Positions 1 through 8,743 of a stretch of 64,000 bases of DNA are shown one piece after another (the first letter of the stretch is position 1; each line of letters starts with the position of its first letter). The DNA is from JAPLKB01 sp964532465. Its GTDB lineage: Bacteria; Desulfobacterota; Syntrophorhabdia; Syntrophorhabdales; Syntrophorhabdaceae. Location of the stretch: contig CAZHHX010000016.1 in NCBI GenBank assembly GCA_964532465.1, positions 1-64,000 on the forward strand, in the 5' to 3' direction. The notes beneath the pieces were generated by a model that saw only the letters and a program-made list of their open reading frames with translations, had not been told where the DNA came from and did no database searches. The position numbers and the translations under genes were made by a program.

Positions 1-40
1 CTGATATTTCAGTGCCAATGAGGTTTTTCATTATTTTTGA

Positions 41-235
41 TGGTGGATTGAGGACGGATATGGCATGCCCCTGTGGGCAAAGGAGGAGATATTCAATAAA
101 TTCTTCCAGACTGACAGCCTCATATCCCAAACAGTCGGGGGCATAGGCCTGGGTCTCACAATTACAAAGGGAACATTGGAAAAACACGGAGGCAGTATAA
201 GCTATGACAGCCCTTTGAGATCCGGCAGGGGTTAG
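41..235 (+). pseudogene. C-terminal remnant of a sensor histidine kinase
   Basis: The frame ending at the TAG at 233-235 reads as the end of a HATPase_c domain. It has an EDGYGMP segment like the G1 box (DxGxG), then EEIFNKFFQ, then GGIGLGLTITK (G2 box) and a final HGGSISYDSP strand. In the same frame there is a TGA at 38-40 and another at 2-4, so the reading is interrupted just before the G1 box. Either the kinase is frameshifted or it has decayed; the rest of the gene lies outside the window. No neighbour shares its frame. The G1 box is also imperfect (EDGYG instead of DNGxG), which fits decay. Confidence 0.55.
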
Positions 236-357
236 AGGCAGGGGCTGACAGATATTTGTGTAAAACTGTAAGCTTTCCTGATATTTTAAAAGAGATACAG
301 ACCTCTGAATCAAAGCAGTTCAAATATATTGGTATGATTTGCAAGGAGTAGATATCT

Positions 358-2949
358 ATGGGGATGAATAACATAAAAGAAGATGAGCAGCAGCAACGTA
401 TGCTTCAGGAATATATATTCAACCTTGAAGATGCCCGCGAAAAGGCTGAAGAGCTTGCAGTTGCCAATGAGAAGCTTAAACAATCCCAGGATTTTCTCAT
501 AGCTGTTCTGGGCAGTACAACTCATGGCATATGTCTTGTTAAGAATCATACATTTATCTGGTGCAATAATGCCTTTACAGACATTCTTGGATGGGATCAG
601 AATGATATGATCGGCCAGAAAACAAGCATCGTATTCCATGACAATAATGAACATATAAAAATTGACCGTAAAATTTACAATGGCTCCCGCAAAGGCCGGA
701 TGCTGGCATTCGAGTATGATTTTCTGCACAAAAACGGTCGGCGCATCCCTTGCGTGGTAAAGGGACGCGCCCAGGACGAACATGATCTTTCAAAAGGGTA
801 TGTATTCTCCATCACCGATTTTACCGAGTTGAAAAACACTGAAACAGCGTTAAAGAGCGCATATAAAGAGTTGGAAGAACGCACCAATGACCTTCTAAAA
901 GCAAATACGGAGCTGGGCAGGGAGATAAAGAAGCACAAAAAAACAGAATACAGACTGAATCAATACAGGGATCGCCTTGAAAATCTTGTAATGGAACGAA
1001 CTGCAGAGCTAAAACAGACCAATGAGAAGCTTCAGCGGGAAATATCGGAACGCAGGCACCAGGAAGAGACACTTAATAAACTGGAAGAGTTGGAATCGTC
1101 CATCCTGAGCGCAATCCCTCATGCCGTTATCGGCTTAAAAGAACGCGTCGTCATATTTGCCAACGATTCAGTAGAAGAAGTCTTCGGCTGGAAAACAGAG
1201 GAATTGATAGGCAAAAACACGCGAACACTATACAGGACAGATGCGGATTATGAAAAAATCGGCAGTTTATACCGTATTCTTGAAAAACAAAAAGTACACA
1301 GCATGGAAGCTAACTGCCGTCGCAAGGACGGCAGAGACATTATCTGCAGATTGAATGTTTCCAAGATTGGAACAAACATGGAGGAGAGGCAGATTGTGGT
1401 TGTGTATGAAGATATTACAGACAGAAAAAAAGTTGGAAATGCCCTCATGGAAAGCGAAGAAAAATATCGCAATATCTTTGAAAACACCATAGAGGGGATA
1501 CTCCAGGTAGCCCCTGACGGCCGTATATTGAATGCTAACCGCGCTCTTGTACTTTTGTATAAAGCCGACTCTCTTTATGAATTAATCAATGAGGTTAATG
1601 ATTTCGGCAAATTGTTCGTTGACTCAGCAAGTTGTAAGGAATTTAAACGTCTATTGGTTGAGCATGGCATTATCAAGGATTTTGAGGCGCGGTTATACTG
1701 TAAAGACAAGGATATACGCTGGGTTTCCATTAATGCGCGTTCCGTTACGGATGAAAATGGAAATATTATTTTCTATGAAGGCACTTTGCAGGATATTTCG
1801 GAACACAAAAAACTTGAATCCCAACTGCTTCAATCCCAGAAAATGGAGGCTGTCGGTACTTTAGCAGGAGGCATTGCCCATGATATTAATAATATTCTCA
1901 TGGGAATACAGGGTTATACATCTCTTGCCCTCTTTAATCTAAAGGAATCTCACTTTAACTATGATAAATTGAAGAATATTGAAGCACTTGTAAAAAGCGG
2001 GGCTGATCTGACAAGACAGCTTCTTGGTTTCGCAAGAGGAGGACGATACGAGGTAAAACCTTCCAATATAAATGATATTCTCGCAAAAACATCCGCCATG
2101 TTCGGTCGCACCAAGAAAGAGATCACAATTCACACAAAATATGAGCAAAAATCTCATACTGTGGACGCTGACCAGGGACAGATTGAACAGGCCCTCTTGA
2201 ACCTCTATGTAAACGCCTGGCAGGCCATGCCCGGAGGAGGTGAATTATACATAGAAACACAAAACTATTTTTTCGATGAAAATCGTGCAAAAGCTTACGA
2301 TATAAAACCCGGTGAATACCTTAAGATTTCTGTAACAGATACAGGCATCGGAATAGACCCTAAAGTGAAAGAAAGGATCTTTGAACCTTTTTTCACAACA
2401 AAAGAAATGGGGCGCGGTACAGGTCTCGGGCTTGCTTCAGTATACGGCATTATTAAAAATCATGGCGGTTTAATTAATGTTTACAGCGAGAAAGGGCACG
2501 GGAGCACCTTCAATATATATCTTCCAGCTTCAGAAAAGGCAATACAGGAAGAAAAACCGCTTATCTCAAATACTATTAAAGGTACAGAGACAATCCTTCT
2601 TGTGGATGATGAAGAAGCAGTTATTGATGTTAATAAAGATTTTCTTGAGTTACTCGGATACAGCGTTATAATCGCAAGAAGCGGCAGAGAAGCTATCGAA
2701 GTATATAAAAACGGGGCAGATACGATTAACCTTGTAATACTGGACATGATCATGCCTGATATAGGGGGCGCGGAAACCTTTGAATTTTTAAAAATGGTCA
2801 ACCCGGACGTTAAAACAATTCTTTCAAGCGGCTACAGTATCAACGATCAGGCAACAAACATCATGAACAGGGGCTGTAAAGCATTCATTCAGAAGCCCTT
2901 CAGCATACAAGCACTGTCGCAAATAATCAGAGAGGTCCTCGATACGTAG
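358..2949 (+). CDS. Hybrid PAS sensor histidine kinase with receiver domain
   Basis: 863-residue cytoplasmic hybrid kinase with no membrane segment. It reads in order as a PAS domain (about 45-155), a long coiled coil (160-240), a second PAS (245-360, ending YEDITDRKK), a third PAS with PAC motif (367-490), HisKA with the phosphoacceptor in GGIAHDINN (His508), and HATPase_c with N box NLYVNAWQAM, DTGIGID and GTGLGLASVYGI. A C-terminal receiver ends it, with Asp796 in LVILDMIMPD. AAGGAG sits 9 nt before the ATG at 358, which fixes the start. The linked receiver suggests internal phosphorelay to an unseen partner. No transcription factor lies beside it, and the next gene is nadC. The sensed signal cannot be read from the sequence; a soluble PAS array is usually a redox or small-ligand sensor. 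Confidence 0.93.
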   Translation: MGMNNIKEDEQQQRMLQEYIFNLEDAREKAEELAVANEKLKQSQDFLIAVLGSTTHGICLVKNHTFIWCNNAFTDILGWDQNDMIGQKTSIVFHDNNEHIKIDRKIYNGSRKGRMLAFEYDFLHKNGRRIPCVVKGRAQDEHDLSKGYVFSITDFTELKNTETALKSAYKELEERTNDLLKANTELGREIKKHKKTEYRLNQYRDRLENLVMERTAELKQTNEKLQREISERRHQEETLNKLEELESSILSAIPHAVIGLKERVVIFANDSVEEVFGWKTEELIGKNTRTLYRTDADYEKIGSLYRILEKQKVHSMEANCRRKDGRDIICRLNVSKIGTNMEERQIVVVYEDITDRKKVGNALMESEEKYRNIFENTIEGILQVAPDGRILNANRALVLLYKADSLYELINEVNDFGKLFVDSASCKEFKRLLVEHGIIKDFEARLYCKDKDIRWVSINARSVTDENGNIIFYEGTLQDISEHKKLESQLLQSQKMEAVGTLAGGIAHDINNILMGIQGYTSLALFNLKESHFNYDKLKNIEALVKSGADLTRQLLGFARGGRYEVKPSNINDILAKTSAMFGRTKKEITIHTKYEQKSHTVDADQGQIEQALLNLYVNAWQAMPGGGELYIETQNYFFDENRAKAYDIKPGEYLKISVTDTGIGIDPKVKERIFEPFFTTKEMGRGTGLGLASVYGIIKNHGGLINVYSEKGHGSTFNIYLPASEKAIQEEKPLISNTIKGTETILLVDDEEAVIDVNKDFLELLGYSVIIARSGREAIEVYKNGADTINLVILDMIMPDIGGAETFEFLKMVNPDVKTILSSGYSINDQATNIMNRGCKAFIQKPFSIQALSQIIREVLDT

Positions 2950-3031
2950 TATAATTTCTTTTGTAAAAAAATACAATCTTGCACAGTCTTTAGTTGACTC
3001 ATGCCTGTTGCAGATTTATAATATCATCCTT

Positions 3032-3865
3032 ATGAAGAAAAGCGACAGCATAAAAGACAGTATAAAGGCATATCTCGAAGAAGATCTTGGGGCCGGAGAC
3101 GTCACTACAAATGCTATTGTATCCGAAGATCATGTTTCAAAGGCGCGCATTATTGCAAAGGAAGATGGCGTTATTGCGGGAAACATGTTTGCGGCAGGGG
3201 TTTTTATGCTGCTGGACAATCAGTTCAGGTATGAAGATGTAACAAGTGACGGTGAAGGTGTTAAAAGAGGCGATATTATTGCTATTGTTGAAGGAAAGAC
3301 TCGCGCGATTCTTTCCGGCGAGAGAGTTGCCTTGAACATTCTCCAGAGGCTCTCCGGCATAGCCACACTTACAAGAAGGTTTGTAGATGCCATGGAAGGC
3401 ACAGAAACAAAGATACTTGATACAAGAAAAACCTCACCAGGACACAGAATAGCTGAAAAATACGCAGTAAAAATGGGTGGCGGCACCAATCACAGAGTTG
3501 ATCTGAGCGAAATGGCCCTTGTTAAGGAAAATCATATCGCTGTAGCAGGTTCTATTAAAGAGGCTGTTAAAATGGTCCGGGCATATTCAAAAGTCCTTGT
3601 TGAAGTGGAAGTAAAGAACATGACGGAACTAAAACAGGCATTATCAGAAGATATTGACCGGATCCTCCTTGACAACTGGGACATAGAATCCACTCGTGAG
3701 GCCGTAATATATGTCAACAAGCGTATTCCTCTTGAATCATCAGGAAATATGACCCTTGAAAGGGTTGCCGAATTTGCAAAGACAGGCGTTGATTTCATCT
3801 CGATAGGCGCATTGACGCATTCCTTTAAGTCTCTTGATATAAGTCTGCTCCATGAAGGAGTATGA
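3032..3865 (+). CDS. nadC: Nicotinate-nucleotide pyrophosphorylase (carboxylating)
   Basis: Quinolinate phosphoribosyltransferase, which converts quinolinate and PRPP to nicotinate mononucleotide, CO2 and PPi in de novo NAD synthesis. The QPRTase hallmarks are clear: YLEEDLGAGDVTT at the N terminus, ERVALNILQRLSGIAT, KILDTRKTSPGHR, KYAVKMGGGTNHR, LVKENHI, and the barrel end GVDFISIGALTHS. The frame is open back to a TTG at 3008, but the ATG at 3032 gives the usual family N terminus (277 residues); neither start has a good Shine-Dalgarno sequence. It is the first of three consecutive NAD genes on this strand; nadA follows after 91 nt and nadB overlaps nadA closely, so all three steps from aspartate are together. 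Confidence 0.95.
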   Translation: MKKSDSIKDSIKAYLEEDLGAGDVTTNAIVSEDHVSKARIIAKEDGVIAGNMFAAGVFMLLDNQFRYEDVTSDGEGVKRGDIIAIVEGKTRAILSGERVALNILQRLSGIATLTRRFVDAMEGTETKILDTRKTSPGHRIAEKYAVKMGGGTNHRVDLSEMALVKENHIAVAGSIKEAVKMVRAYSKVLVEVEVKNMTELKQALSEDIDRILLDNWDIESTREAVIYVNKRIPLESSGNMTLERVAEFAKTGVDFISIGALTHSFKSLDISLLHEGV

Positions 3866-3956
3866 ACGGTTTAAGTTGTTTAAGCTGCTTGATCTGTCTG
3901 AAATGCTTGGACCGTTTGAAAGATTATGTTTTAACAGTTACATATGAGGTAGCATC

Positions 3957-4997
3957 ATGGGAAACACCGATATACTCGAAAGAATAAAGACTGCAAAAGA
4001 AAGGCTCGGGAAGGATTTAGTAATACTTGCCCACTACTATCAGCATCATGACATTATTAACGTTGCCGATTTTATAGGTGATTCATTGCAGTTAGCACAG
4101 ATTGCCTCAAAGCAGAAAGCTGCCCGCTATATTGTCTTCTGTGCAGTATCTTTTATGGCAGAAACAGCAAGGATTCTGTGTAATCCGGACCAGGAGGTGC
4201 TCCATCCCGAACCGGATGCAAGATGTCCCTTAGCCGAAATGGCAAATATTGACGATGTAGAGAAGGCATGGACTGCTATAAAAAAGACCGGCAAAAAGAT
4301 CGTCCCCGTCGTTTACGTTAATTCCAATGCCGATTTAAAGGCCTTCTGCGGGCAAAACAATGGCCTTGCATGTACTTCTTCCAACGCAAAGAAAGTTATG
4401 GAGCATATTTTATCAGAGAATAAAGTTCCTTTCTTTTTCCCTGATGAAAACCTCGGCAGAAATACGTCGCATACCATGGGTATAAATGACAGCGAAATGT
4501 ACCTCTGGGATCCCCATGCAAACGATGAAGACAGATCCACAGCATCCTTCGAAGAAGCACGGGTTTTCCTGTGGAGGGGATTTTGTATTATTCATACGAT
4601 GTTTTCTTCATCCGATGTGGAGCGCGTGAGAAAAGAGCATGACGGAATAAAGGTTGTTGTCCATCCCGAATGTGTCCCTGAGGTTGTTGACATATCGGAT
4701 TTTACCGGCTCGACAAGCTTTATCAAAGACGTTGTCGAAGGCTCTGAGGTAGGTTCAAAATGGGCAATCGGCACAGAAATTAATTTTGTAAACAGCATAA
4801 AAGCCGCGTATCCGGATAAATTTGTGATACCCCTGAAAATATCAGGATGCAGAGAAATGGCAAAGGTCACGCCTGAAAAACTCCTTCGCGTCCTTGAAAG
4901 TCTGATTGAGGGGACCGCCCTTCATCAGGTTTTTGTTGACCCATCATACAGCGAAAATGCGCAGAAAGCTTTAAAGAGAATGCTGGAGATTGCCTGA
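3957..4997 (+). CDS. nadA: Quinolinate synthase A
   Basis: Iron-sulfur enzyme that condenses iminoaspartate with dihydroxyacetone phosphate to quinolinate. The 346-residue length fits the longer NadA type. Visible motifs are LAHYYQHHDI near the N terminus, GDSLQLA, VYVNSNADLKAFC and the three cysteines expected to hold the [4Fe-4S] cluster: in KAFCGQNN or the nearby GLACTSSNA, in WRGFCIIHTMFSS and in KISGCREMAKVT. FFPDENLGRN is also family-typical. It sits between nadC and nadB, and the TGA at 4995-4997 is one base short of the nadB ATG, so translation is probably coupled. Iron-sulfur NadA together with NadB is the standard bacterial aspartate route. Confidence 0.96.
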   Translation: MGNTDILERIKTAKERLGKDLVILAHYYQHHDIINVADFIGDSLQLAQIASKQKAARYIVFCAVSFMAETARILCNPDQEVLHPEPDARCPLAEMANIDDVEKAWTAIKKTGKKIVPVVYVNSNADLKAFCGQNNGLACTSSNAKKVMEHILSENKVPFFFPDENLGRNTSHTMGINDSEMYLWDPHANDEDRSTASFEEARVFLWRGFCIIHTMFSSSDVERVRKEHDGIKVVVHPECVPEVVDISDFTGSTSFIKDVVEGSEVGSKWAIGTEINFVNSIKAAYPDKFVIPLKISGCREMAKVTPEKLLRVLESLIEGTALHQVFVDPSYSENAQKALKRMLEIA

Positions 4998-4998
4998 A

Positions 4999-6567
4999 AT
5001 GAACCGTGACAACATAAGTCACTGCGATGTTCTTGTTATCGGTTCAGGCATAGCCGGTCTTTCTGCTGCCATCATCGCCGCAGAATCAGGACTTGATGTA
5101 ATTGTAACAACAAAAGCATCTGTTGAAGAATCCAATACCTATTATGCCCAAGGTGGCATTGTCTCCATGGGCCAGGACGATTCACCTGAGTTCCTTATCA
5201 AAGATATTATGGATGCCGGCGACGGTATTTCGAATCCTGATGCCGTAAAAATGATCGCCTCTGAAGGCCCTTTAATGGTAAAGGAATTCCTGATAGATAA
5301 AATCAAGGTTCCTTTTTCCCGTATTGATAATGCAGATTTTGAATACGCACAGGAGGCCAGTCATTCGAAAAGAAGAATTCTCCATTGCATGGACTCTACA
5401 GGAAAAGCCATTGAGGAGAGTCTTGTCAAATACGCAAAGACAATTAAAAATATCAGGATATTTGCTGATTACACAACCATAGACCTTATGACTGTACCGC
5501 ATCATTCTACCAACCCTGTTTCTCTTTATCTTGAACCGCAGTGTATTGGGGCTTACACGCTCAACAATACGAGCGAACAGGTCGAAAGGATATTTTCATC
5601 TTATACAATACTTGCAACAGGAGGACCGGCAGGAGTGTATCTTCATACCACCAATCCTCCCGGGGCGACTGGGGACGGATTTGCCATGGCGCACAGGACC
5701 GGTGCCAGGATTATCAACATGGAATATATACAATTTCACCCTACAAGCCTTTTTCATAAGGACGCCGATGGTTTCCTCATCTCTGAGGCTGTAAGGGGCG
5801 AAGGCGCCAGACTTAAAACAAGAGATGGCGAAACATTTATGGAAAACTATTCCCCTCTTGGCGATCTTGCACCCAGAGATGAAGTGTCAAGGGCAATATA
5901 CGAAGAGATGATAAAAAGGGGAGATTCCTACGTTTATCTCGATATAGCCTCCCATGCAAAGATTGATATAAAAAAGCGGTTCCCGGTTATTTATGAAAAG
6001 TGTCTTTCCCTGGACATAGATATGCTAAAAAACCCCATACCGGTCGTTCCATCGGCACATTACGGTTGCGGAGGCGTCCTGGTTGACGGCAACGGGAAAA
6101 CATCCCTTAAAAAACTCTACGCTGCAGGAGAAGTTACAGCAACAGGTATTCACGGTGCAAACAGGCTTGCCTCTACATCACTGCTTGAAGGCATGGTCTG
6201 GGGCATAAAGGCTGCCCGGCATATAGCAAATAACTTTGATACAACAAAACCATACAAAGAATCGGAAATCCCCCCATGGCGCTTTCCTGAAAAAGAGGAA
6301 GAAGCTGACCCGGCCCTCATACAACAGGATTGGCTGAGCATAAGGTCAACCATGTGGAACTATGTCGGCATCATAAGGACTGTAAAAAGGTTAGAAAGAG
6401 CGATAGCAGATCTCGGTTATTTGAAAAACAGGATTGACGACTTCTATCGAAGGGCGCACCTTGAACCCATGGTGATAAACCTGAGAAACGGCATCAGGAC
6501 AGCTCTTATGATTGCCGAAGCCGCCTTTACAAACCGAAGCAGCAGGGGCGCCCATTTTATAAAGTAA
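4999..6567 (+). CDS. nadB: L-aspartate oxidase
   Basis: FAD flavoprotein oxidising L-aspartate to iminoaspartate, which NadA consumes; in anaerobes fumarate rather than O2 is the usual acceptor (family knowledge). The N terminus has the dinucleotide-binding DVLVIGSGIAGLSAA and TTKASVEESNTYYAQGG. Substrate and catalytic signatures are YIQFHPTSL, SEAVRGEGARL, PRDEVSRAIYEEM and HYGCGGVLVD. The C-terminal FAD contact is GANRLASTSLLEGMVWG. The frame extends to a TTG at 4990, but the ATG at 4999, with GGAG 10 nt upstream inside the end of nadA, is the better start (522 residues). The fumarate reductase/succinate dehydrogenase flavoprotein family is the only alternative; the nadCA neighbours decide it. 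Confidence 0.95.
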   Translation: MNRDNISHCDVLVIGSGIAGLSAAIIAAESGLDVIVTTKASVEESNTYYAQGGIVSMGQDDSPEFLIKDIMDAGDGISNPDAVKMIASEGPLMVKEFLIDKIKVPFSRIDNADFEYAQEASHSKRRILHCMDSTGKAIEESLVKYAKTIKNIRIFADYTTIDLMTVPHHSTNPVSLYLEPQCIGAYTLNNTSEQVERIFSSYTILATGGPAGVYLHTTNPPGATGDGFAMAHRTGARIINMEYIQFHPTSLFHKDADGFLISEAVRGEGARLKTRDGETFMENYSPLGDLAPRDEVSRAIYEEMIKRGDSYVYLDIASHAKIDIKKRFPVIYEKCLSLDIDMLKNPIPVVPSAHYGCGGVLVDGNGKTSLKKLYAAGEVTATGIHGANRLASTSLLEGMVWGIKAARHIANNFDTTKPYKESEIPPWRFPEKEEEADPALIQQDWLSIRSTMWNYVGIIRTVKRLERAIADLGYLKNRIDDFYRRAHLEPMVINLRNGIRTALMIAEAAFTNRSSRGAHFIK

Positions 6568-6675
6568 TATATTCAATAACTTTTTTTGATACTCTTTTAA
6601 AAGAACCTTTTTAAATACCGAGACAATTCCCTTAAATGCAGTATGCAGTGCTTTTTTCTCAATACCCTCTATTTT

Positions 6676-7956
6676 TCAATTACGCGTATTCACAGCTTTA
6701 TTCGCAGTTGAAATTGCCTGATGGGCAAGATCAATAGACTGACCGAGGGTATTGAGCGCCTGGGGAGGATTATGAAAACCCATGCTGTTCTCTGCTGCTA
6801 CAATATCCCAAAACCATTGCGCTTTGCGCACAAATTCCCTTGCCTTCTCAAGCTCTTCCTTGTCAGCTTCCGGCTCAGCCGCTGCTTTGCTGATGGCCTC
6901 ATGCGCCTTTGCCGTTACAGTCCCTGCAATACGCTGCAACTGCCATACATTGTCCTGGGTTGTTTTTACTCTCTCAAGGAGCCACGCTTCATCTTCAGCA
7001 TGGCATGTCATACAGGAGGATTTGATGTGTTTCATCGGACTCGTTACCCAGTGGGAGGTATATTTCTGACCGTTCTCACGCATAAAAGGCATATGGCAAT
7101 CAGCGCAGGAAACACCTGCTCTGCCATGAGTCCCGTTGCTCCATGTTTCAAAATCAGGATGTTGAGCTTTCAGCATCTTTGCTTTTGAATCCGGATGAAC
7201 CCAGTCCTCATTGAAGCCGCTCGGTTTTCCCGAATAATAGGCATACATCTGTTCAGGAAGAAATCCTTTATCCCATGGAAATACTACACGGGAGGTTCCA
7301 GGTTCAAAATAATACTCGACATGACATTGCCCGCAGACATAGCTCCGCATCTGCTCTCTCGGGGCTTTTTTCACATCTATCCCTTTTTTTTGCATTGCCT
7401 CAATAAATGCGGGGTTGATAACACGAAGGTTCATCGTTGCCGGATCGTGGCAGTTAGCGCACGTAACGGGGTGTTTCATTCTTGGAAAAAGCTGCGCAAG
7501 GGGTGTTTTGGCATATTTCCAGCCCATATCCTTGTATATGTCAATAAGATTGGCAGTTTTACAGGTCATACAAGCGCCGGGACTATTAGGATTAATCCGT
7601 TTGGTTTCTTTCAAATCCTGAATTGCATAGGGATGCCCGCGATCTTCAGCATAATCTTTGCTGAATGCCATTCCCTTGAAATTTACAAGAATCTCCGGTT
7701 CTTTTATGGAATGCTGAATTTTCCGGCTGTCTCCGTAACCTGTATGCGAACCGGCCATTTCAAGATTCTTCTGGTAACTTTTGTATTCTAAGGGATATGA
7801 TTTTCCCCATATAGCAGGATCATATTCGCCTGGGGAAATCTTTGCAAGCTTTACTGATGGCTGAGGCTTAAAGACAACAACACGAAAAGATATAAAAACA
7901 AAAAGAAGTGCCGCCATCACCAGCAATGCAATAAAAAACTTTGCCTTTCTACTCAA
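6676..7956 (-). CDS. nrfA: Cytochrome c552, ammonia-forming nitrite reductase
   Basis: Pentahaem enzyme reducing nitrite to ammonium with six electrons outside the cytoplasmic membrane; it can also act on hydroxylamine, NO or sulfite. A signal anchor occupies residues 6-28. The active-site haem is the unusual CxxCK (Cys129-Lys133, CMTCK); four CxxCH sites follow at 166-170, 208-212 (inside YVCGQCHVEYYF), 284-288 and 315-319. THGRAGVSC supplies the likely active-site His277. The start is a TTG at 7956 preceded by GAGGAGG, and it overlaps the end of nrfH by 8 nt. Together they form the standard membrane-anchored NrfHA pair. In an aromatic-degrading anaerobe it could serve respiration or nitrite detoxification. 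Confidence 0.96.
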   Translation of the reverse strand: MSRKAKFFIALLVMAALLFVFISFRVVVFKPQPSVKLAKISPGEYDPAIWGKSYPLEYKSYQKNLEMAGSHTGYGDSRKIQHSIKEPEILVNFKGMAFSKDYAEDRGHPYAIQDLKETKRINPNSPGACMTCKTANLIDIYKDMGWKYAKTPLAQLFPRMKHPVTCANCHDPATMNLRVINPAFIEAMQKKGIDVKKAPREQMRSYVCGQCHVEYYFEPGTSRVVFPWDKGFLPEQMYAYYSGKPSGFNEDWVHPDSKAKMLKAQHPDFETWSNGTHGRAGVSCADCHMPFMRENGQKYTSHWVTSPMKHIKSSCMTCHAEDEAWLLERVKTTQDNVWQLQRIAGTVTAKAHEAISKAAAEPEADKEELEKAREFVRKAQWFWDIVAAENSMGFHNPPQALNTLGQSIDLAHQAISTANKAVNTRN

Positions 7957-8452
7957 TTTTTATCCCTCCTCTCTGAAGGTTTTTTCCGTGAACCAAATTG
8001 CGGTGGCATTTTAAACAGCTTTGAGCGCTTCCGGCCATCATTGTCTTCTCTACAGTAGAAAAATGGCACCGGAGGCAATTGCCGTTCACAATATCCCTGC
8101 CCTGCGATGACAGCGTTACATGTGCCGCGTAATTTCTTAAGGTCTCATGAACAATATCGTTTATTCCGACACGGGTTTTGTACGTTATTTTTTCTATAAG
8201 ACTGCCGGCAGGCATGTGGCATTCGACGCAGTCAAACTGCTTGTGTCTGGATAGCTGCCATTGCATGTTTGCATGTTCCATGCTGTGACAGAGAGAACAG
8301 TATCCGGAATTCCCGGCGCCTCGGTAGACTGTTATTGCTGCCAGCAAAACAATTATACCAGCCAGTAAATAAAACCATGCTGTTTTCCCGGTTTTGGGCT
8401 TGTAAAAAAGTTTCCTCTTGTTTCCCTTCAAAAGATCGAGTCCTGGTTTCAT
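7949..8452 (-). CDS. nrfH: NapC/NirT-family tetrahaem quinol dehydrogenase of NrfA
   Basis: Membrane-anchored tetrahaem cytochrome c that takes electrons from menaquinol and passes them to NrfA. From the ATG at 8452 the protein has 167 residues: a short basic N terminus, one transmembrane helix (about 24-43, WFYLLAGIIVLLAAI) and four CxxCH haem sites at 52-56, 75-79, 126-130 and 146-150. The spacing and the CSLCHSMEH start are typical of NrfH. The frame is open to a GTG at 8545, but that would add 31 hydrophobic residues before the anchor. The ATG at 8452 has AAGGGG just before it and matches the family length. nrfA overlaps its 3' end. Confidence 0.93.
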   Translation of the reverse strand: MKPGLDLLKGNKRKLFYKPKTGKTAWFYLLAGIIVLLAAITVYRGAGNSGYCSLCHSMEHANMQWQLSRHKQFDCVECHMPAGSLIEKITYKTRVGINDIVHETLRNYAAHVTLSSQGRDIVNGNCLRCHFSTVEKTMMAGSAQSCLKCHRNLVHGKNLQRGGIKIE

Positions 8453-8538
8453 AACCCCTTGAAAATAATTATAGAACAGGATATTTAAGGGGTCAATGAA
8501 AAATTGTATATGGATAAACCCAAAAAAAGTATTTATGA

Positions 8539-8567
8539 TTGACACTGATGTATATTATTGGTATATT
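8539..8567 (+). promoter_or_regulatory. Sigma-70-type promoter upstream of the KAS III gene
   Basis: A perfect -35 TTGACA at 8539-8544 is followed after 17 nt by TATATT at 8562-8567, one base from the -10 consensus. Transcription would begin near 8574, about 170 nt upstream of the KAS III ATG. The untranslated region holds AGGAG at 8593-8597 and a 24-codon open frame (8605-8679). The promoter lies within the 5' end of the longest, probably untranslated, nrfH frame, so the two divergent promoters overlap. Confidence 0.6.
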
Positions 8568-8604
8568 TCACTTCGTAATTAATTTGTATCATAGGAGAAT
8601 AAAA

Positions 8605-8679
8605 ATAAGTTTTTTTGATGATCTTGTCCCTGTTGCGATTCTTCTGAGTTTCTTCGGAAGATATTCCCTGAACAATTAA
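8605..8679 (+). other. Possible 24-codon leader ORF lacking a standard start
   Basis: An open frame begins at an ATA codon 7 nt after AGGAG and encodes a short hydrophobic peptide (SFFDDLVPVAILLSFFGRY, then SLNN) ending at TAA 8677-8679. There is no ATG, GTG or TTG in frame and a TAA lies two codons upstream of the ATA. It lies between the strong promoter at 8539 and the KAS III gene, so it could be a leader peptide using a rare AUA start, a coding remnant that lost its ATG, or chance. Confidence 0.2.
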
Positions 8680-8743
8680 AGGATTACAACTATTATATTC
8701 AAATCATTAAGAAAAGAATATATTCGTTATAGCAGATAATAAT

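Noticed and set aside
7195..7791. 198-codon plus-strand frame opposite nrfA
   Set aside because: Shadow of the haem-motif-bearing nrfA frame.
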